Shown here: positions 59,643-64,000 of the stretch, piece after piece | Layout of the letters: each line of letters opens with the position of its first letter | Numbering within the stretch: the first letter of the stretch is position 1 | From: Breviolum minutum Mf 1.05b.01 | Lineage: Eukaryota > Sar > Dinophyceae > Suessiales > Symbiodiniaceae | Assembly (NCBI GenBank): GCA_000507305.1 | Contig: DF239230.1 | Coordinates: 138,555 to 202,554 of the forward strand | Direction of reading: 5' to 3' | DNA length: 64,000 nt | Notes under the pieces: model-generated | Seen by the model: only the letters and a program-made list of their open reading frames with translations | What the model was told of the DNA's origin: nothing | Databases searched by the model: none | Translations under genes and position numbers: made by a program

Positions 59643-62600
59643 ATACAATAAATCTGCCAACACGGTATCCCGCTATCACCATGAGCCCTGGGATGTTTCC
59701 AAAGAAAATGGAATATCTCAATTGTGAATTCATTCCGTTAAATGTTGGTTGGTTAAGATCGGAATGCCTATGGGCAATTTGATAATCCCCTAAAACCAAG
59801 GGTAGTACAACCCCCTATTCACTCCCGAACCAAACAACCAGATTTTTCAATGAAACCTGACCAAAGGATACCCCAAGGTGCTACCCGATGCCTTCAAATC
59901 GAAAAGTTTCTGGATAATCTCCGGGTTGTTCCTCAGTACAGATTTTCCCTGGTTGGATGGTCCATCACAAACTCAGACAAAGGTCACCTAATATGTAAGG
60001 TCATATCACCAATCACCCTTGAGCACTTGAAAAAACACCTGCAGTTCTGATTTTGTCCTTGGCTTCGCAGTCTCAGATACTTCCAAACCTTGATCTTATC
60101 TTACCCAAATCATCCAATGTGCCCTGCTGCCAGGCTGCTGCATCACTGCCTCGTGCACTGGTGTATTACCACCCACTGCCGGCCTCAGCCGGAAACACGT
60201 CTGGCACCAAAGTTTTCTCAGTGGCGTGGGGTTGTGGGATCACCCATCTCTGCCTTCTCCTCCTCATCATCATCAATTTCTCAATTCTGTCTGCTTTCCA
60301 GATCTCATCCAAAGCTTCAGAACGTGGTATGAGAAAATCAGGGCAGATTCTAAGATCGCTGCATATCTAGATTGGCTTTGCATTCATGCAACACCTGCTG
60401 CAGGCGCAAAGCCAGTGACATCAGAAAACACACAACTCTGCACCTTGTAGACTCTAGGGCAATCCCCAATGAAGATACTTTATTTCACAGAAACCTCTTT
60501 TCTTGGCCGTTTAGGAACCCTGCAAACGATGCAAATATGGGCCCATGTCTCCATGTACCTCCAGGGATGTTGGTTGATTGCTAATGGCCTCAGTTTTGGG
60601 ATGGATCAACTGTTCCACAGAGACCACAGTCAGAGTGTTTCACCTGGTACATGGAAATTTGGAGAAAAAAGGAGTTTCCTTTAAAATGCAGTGAATACGT
60701 GTATATATATATACATAAATATGGTCACATATATACATGCTATTCACATATATATATATATATAGACATGAATATATATATATATATACATATAATTATC
60801 ATCGTATATCCGTGTCCANTATATATATATATATATAGACATGAATATATATATATATATACATATAATTATCATCGTATATCCGTGTCCATGTAATCTG
60901 AAATTTGTTTTTTTCCATTGTTCTTTTGGATTCTGAAATCGTACATGCAACAAAATCCCAGATTGAGGATCCAACCGCCATGTGCACAGGTGCAAGCCCA
61001 CTGCGAGTCTGCAAGTTTAAGTCACCGCGAGCCTGAACATTCCACGACAAAACCAAGCTAGGAAAAGAGTCGATTTTAGCAAGGCAGCTATGGGAACTCG
61101 AATCTTTTGAGCCAAATCAACTTGAACATTACCCATAGGATCCTTGGGACTGGTATATTTACCTACATATATTTAGTTGTTCTTTTTATGGTAAGTGTAG
61201 CATTCCACTCTTTTTATCTACATTCCACCATCAGTTTGTAACATGTTTGTAACATCATTTTCAGGAAAACATGGAAAATTGGCCCTTCCCCCAAGTTTCA
61301 GGATACCTTCAGCAAGACCCGGATGCATTCAGCTTTTCCGCAGCCCACGGCGTTGTGGAGGGCCGTGTATCCACCTCAACCGCAGCGCACCAGCAGCTGA
61401 TTTCATGAATTTCATGCTTCCCTTCTCCACCCTTGGCTTTAGCTAACCACTGCGACACATTCTGAGATCCAAACTCTTATTCCTGGCAATGGAGGTGCAA
61501 CATGTTGCAACACTTGGAATAAGTTGCAACTGGCCTTCCACCCTACGTTCTAGTGTCTAGTTGTTTGAAACTCAACACATCCGATACATTCCGATACAAT
61601 CAAACAGAAATATAAATAGAGTCATCTCATCTTCGGAATACTACCACTCCAAAATAAAAAAAAGCTTGTAGCCTCTGGTTTCAGGCTCATTCTCAAGCAT
61701 CTTAACCCTGGAAGCAATAATTCAATAAATTCATGGAACAATTTTTAGCTCCTATCTTCCAGGCAGCTGCATTCTGGTGGTCAAAATGCATCAACTGAAC
61801 TTCCCGCAACCTGAGATGGAGTTCAGCATCTGAAGACAAGAGGTAGCTGACCACCTGTCACATCATCATCAGAAGATATCCACTGAATCAAAAACTGATA
61901 TCTTTGGCTATAAATAACTGTACAAATGCGCAAATGAGTGATGGAGAAGCTGGGAAAACATCTAGGTTTCCCGGTTTATCCATACTTTCCTTTCAACTGT
62001 AACTAGACTCAACCCAAACAGCGAGTCGGACCTGTGAGATACCAGAGCCAGCTGCTAGATACAGTGCATGAAAGCCGGAGGTGTCCTTGAAAAAATCTTG
62101 CATGTCAAGTAGTTGGTAAGATTATGCACCTCCTTTTCAGACTGATGTTTCTTTTCACTATTTTGGTGGACCCAAATTTTGCTGATCTCCTGGTAGTTCA
62201 CTTCAGCATTGGCCTGCACCAACATCTGAACTACCTGGGCTCTGAGGGTTCGCAAATGCGTCTGGTGAGGGAAAAAGAATGGAACCGATCTATCCTGCAG
62301 TCACACAATCAAATTCCACCCTGGAATATTCACCATGTTTTCCTTACATGTTCTGAAATTTAGTTGTAAACATTTCAATTGGAACCGGAAAAGAATCCAG
62401 CTAGCCCCTTTTCCTCATAACATGATAGAAAAGGGTCCAGAGCTCAAAGAAAATTACTTGAAGTCTGAAACATCAAGTCAGCTACTCCATCTTACAAGAT
62501 TCTTGGTTCTTGAATTATATGTGGTGCTTAAAGTTTAAAGACTCTTTGAGTCTATGTTACTTCAAAAGATTGAAACCTAGTATCTTATAGGTTTATGACT

Positions 62601-63263
62601 TCTGACTCACCACCGTTAAACACGTTAAACCCATCGAAGGCACCTCTAATCGGCCAGCTTCGGCTGCAGCTTGGAGTGGTGTCCGTTGTAAGCTGACGAT
62701 GGAGAAGTAGTCATCCTCCATGGGAATCAGCAGTTGCAAGTTTCACCACTGAAATTGTTTCACAACCAAAAATAGGATGATGATAAATCTGTTACAAGGG
62801 AAAGCTAGGAAAAGAATTTAGTAACCAAAGAACAATGCATTCATATGCTTACAATTAGGTATAAAACATGATGAAATCATACTGCATTGCAAGCAACTGT
62901 TATCTTTGGATTCTCCACCAATCTTCGAACATGGCCATATGTTAAGTTCTCAACAGCTATTTCAGATACTTTTCATCCAGCCTCATCCAGGATCCCTTGT
63001 GGAAATCGAGGCTCCTGTGGTCGAAGTTTCTGATCTGTTAAGGTTGAGACTCAGATACGAATATCGTTTTTTATCTCCCCCAACTTGAAAGATGATTGTT
63101 CAATTTGTTTGGGGGGTGGGGGATGGCAAGTCTTTATGAGGCCAAGCTGTTGTTGAACTTGAAGGGTGTCGTCGTTTAATCCTTTCACCCTGTCCTTCTG
63201 AAAAGCATTTACGTCGACTTCCTTCACAAGCCTTGCAACTTCTTGCACATTGTCTTTGGCAGC
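59490..63263 (-). CDS. Ankyrin-repeat protein
   Basis: Short exons each carry part of an ankyrin repeat: about 63192-63263 (KDNVQEVARLVKEVDVNAF); 62644-62692 (LQRTPLQAAAEAGRLE); 62190-62234 (VVQMLVQANAEVNYQ), joined in phase to 62032-62085 (DTSGFHALYLAAGSGISQ); 61307-61374 (GYTALHNAVGCGKAECIRVL), joined in phase to about 60975-61032 (ARGDLNLQTRSGLAPVHMAV); about 60360-60397 (QVLHECKANLDMQ); about 60105-60175 (GGNTPVHEAVMQQPGS); and about 59490-59578 (DINIESGPDHHFATPLHMAL). The consensus TPLHxAAxxG...VxxLL..xADVN is clear. Introns fall near the TPLH segment or just before the next repeat's Asp. Ankyrin stacks bind partner proteins. Neither start nor stop was found. The gene lies directly upstream of the phosphatase on the same strand, so the two could form one product. 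Confidence 0.72.
59602..59645. repeat. (CAA)n microsatellite
   Basis: About 14 ACA units in an ankyrin-gene intron. Confidence 0.95.
60740..60895. repeat. (AT)n-rich duplicated block around an N
   Basis: The block containing TATAGACATGAATATATATA, ACATATAATTATCATCGTAT and ATCCGTGTCCA occurs once before the N at 60819 and again, essentially identical, right after it. Confidence 0.85.
61147..61205. repeat. Hairpin element family D (truncated)
   Basis: GGGACTGGTATATTTACCTACAT is intact; the right arm (ATGGTAAGTGTAG) is short and lacks the terminal CATGGATGG. Confidence 0.55.
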
Positions 63264-63299
63264 CTGTCCAAACGAGACTATGAGGCTGTATTGACATCC

Positions 63300-64000
63300 C
63301 GATCAGAATTGCAGCCCATAAAAAATAGAATCAGCAATTCAGAAAAATATGTTTGACCCGGTATGATTGCCATCATCTTCGTTCTGATTCTGCTTACTCA
63401 AATAGATTGACTATGTCACAGTATCATTGATGGTGATTGACATTTTAAACTGTCATTGTCATGGCAGTTGCTATTACGTTGCTGGTGTCATCAATATGAT
63501 AATGATTATCATTGATATTGTAGTCTTATTCCTCATTACTTGTCGTGGTTTCAGAAATAGAGTTTGAAGTCTGTTTCCACGAACCACAGTAGCCCTAAAA
63601 CATCCACCCACCAACACCGTAACACCAAATGAGACACCAGCTTCGAGTCAGTGGTCAGTTTCATGAGAATCCAGCCTTAAACAGTTGAAGTTGCTGCTGT
63701 ATCACATGGCCATCCATCAACACGAAGCGTTTGTTAATCAATTCCAATACCTGGGGCACGATCCGATGGTTCCAAGACGCGATTCCCCGGAATCGCTTCT
63801 AGAAGCACATTGTCGAAACATGTCAGAACCAAATTGGGTTGAGAAAAAAAATGTTGTCCCCATCCCATCTTGAAACATGGGGGCCCTGTTTTACGGCTCG
63901 GCTCTCATTGCGTTCTCCGTTTTTGAAGGGACAAGAAGGGAGGTTTGGAGCGTCTACAGTGAAGCAAATATCGGAAGTATTTTTGAGGCCACTGCCATAT
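63300..64000. other. No supported gene
   Basis: AT-rich sequence with ATTGATGGTGATTGACATT-type words and no exon with acceptable borders. An upstream exon of the ankyrin gene may lie here or beyond the window. Confidence 0.4.

Noticed and set aside
1..64000. Dinoflagellate spliced-leader relics, tRNA, 5S rRNA and U-snRNA genes
   Set aside because: I looked for the spliced-leader core (TTTTGGCTCAAG) on both strands and for B-box-like GGTTCGA words with a folding partner and found none convincing. A covariance search was not possible.
1..64000. Retrotransposon or viral coding regions
   Set aside because: No reverse-transcriptase, integrase, capsid or transposase motif was seen in any frame; only short non-autonomous elements are present.

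Overview
This window looks like nuclear DNA of a core dinoflagellate, most probably in the Suessiales (Symbiodiniaceae or a relative). The evidence is internal. Almost every gene is cut into short exons of about 45-260 bases. Introns end in AG, often AG|G, but begin with GT, GC or GA. Short inverted-repeat elements and microsatellites fill the introns. The recognisable protein families are those expanded in dinoflagellates: cold-shock-domain (CSD) proteins, an FNIP/leucine-rich protein with a ubiquitin-like head, ankyrin repeats, an IN2-1-like glutathione transferase, and a HAD-type VDVDGVLN protein. No bacterial operon, plastid gene, rRNA, tRNA or CRISPR array was seen. All models were built by eye from splice sites, reading phase and motifs, so exon ends are approximate unless stated and many exons are probably missing.

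Layout. Nearly all genes read on the minus strand. From right to left: an ankyrin-repeat gene (63.3-59.5 kb); a PPP-type Ser/Thr phosphatase (59.0-56.2 kb), possibly part of the same transcription unit; an unknown gene (56.2-54.6 kb); one or more CSD genes (53.4-47.8 kb); the ubiquitin-like plus FNIP-repeat gene (47.5-43.6 kb); another CSD gene (43.1-42.5 kb); unassigned exons (41.1-40.3 kb); and the long HAD-like gene (40.05 to about 31.1 kb). One plus-strand gene of unknown function (27.95-30.89 kb) meets the HAD gene tail to tail. Further left, again on the minus strand: unassigned exons (27.3-23.2 kb), a nearly complete glutathione transferase-like gene (22.9-19.7 kb), several unassigned terminal exons, a single-pass membrane protein tail (13.3-13.1 kb), and CSD exons at about 16.4, 10.3, 8.3-5.5 and 3.2-2.5 kb.

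The most interesting signal is the set of intron-borne inverted-repeat elements. One family (CTAGTTGGTGGTT ... AACCACCACCTAG) sits between perfect 4-base target duplications. In the phosphatase gene one copy is exactly the intron: the duplicated GAAT supplies a GA 5' splice site and the terminal CTAG supplies the 3' AG. This is the behaviour expected of an introner, an intron-creating transposon. At least five other hairpin families lie in introns throughout the window. Two single N positions are flanked by duplicated or low-quality sequence and look like assembly joins.
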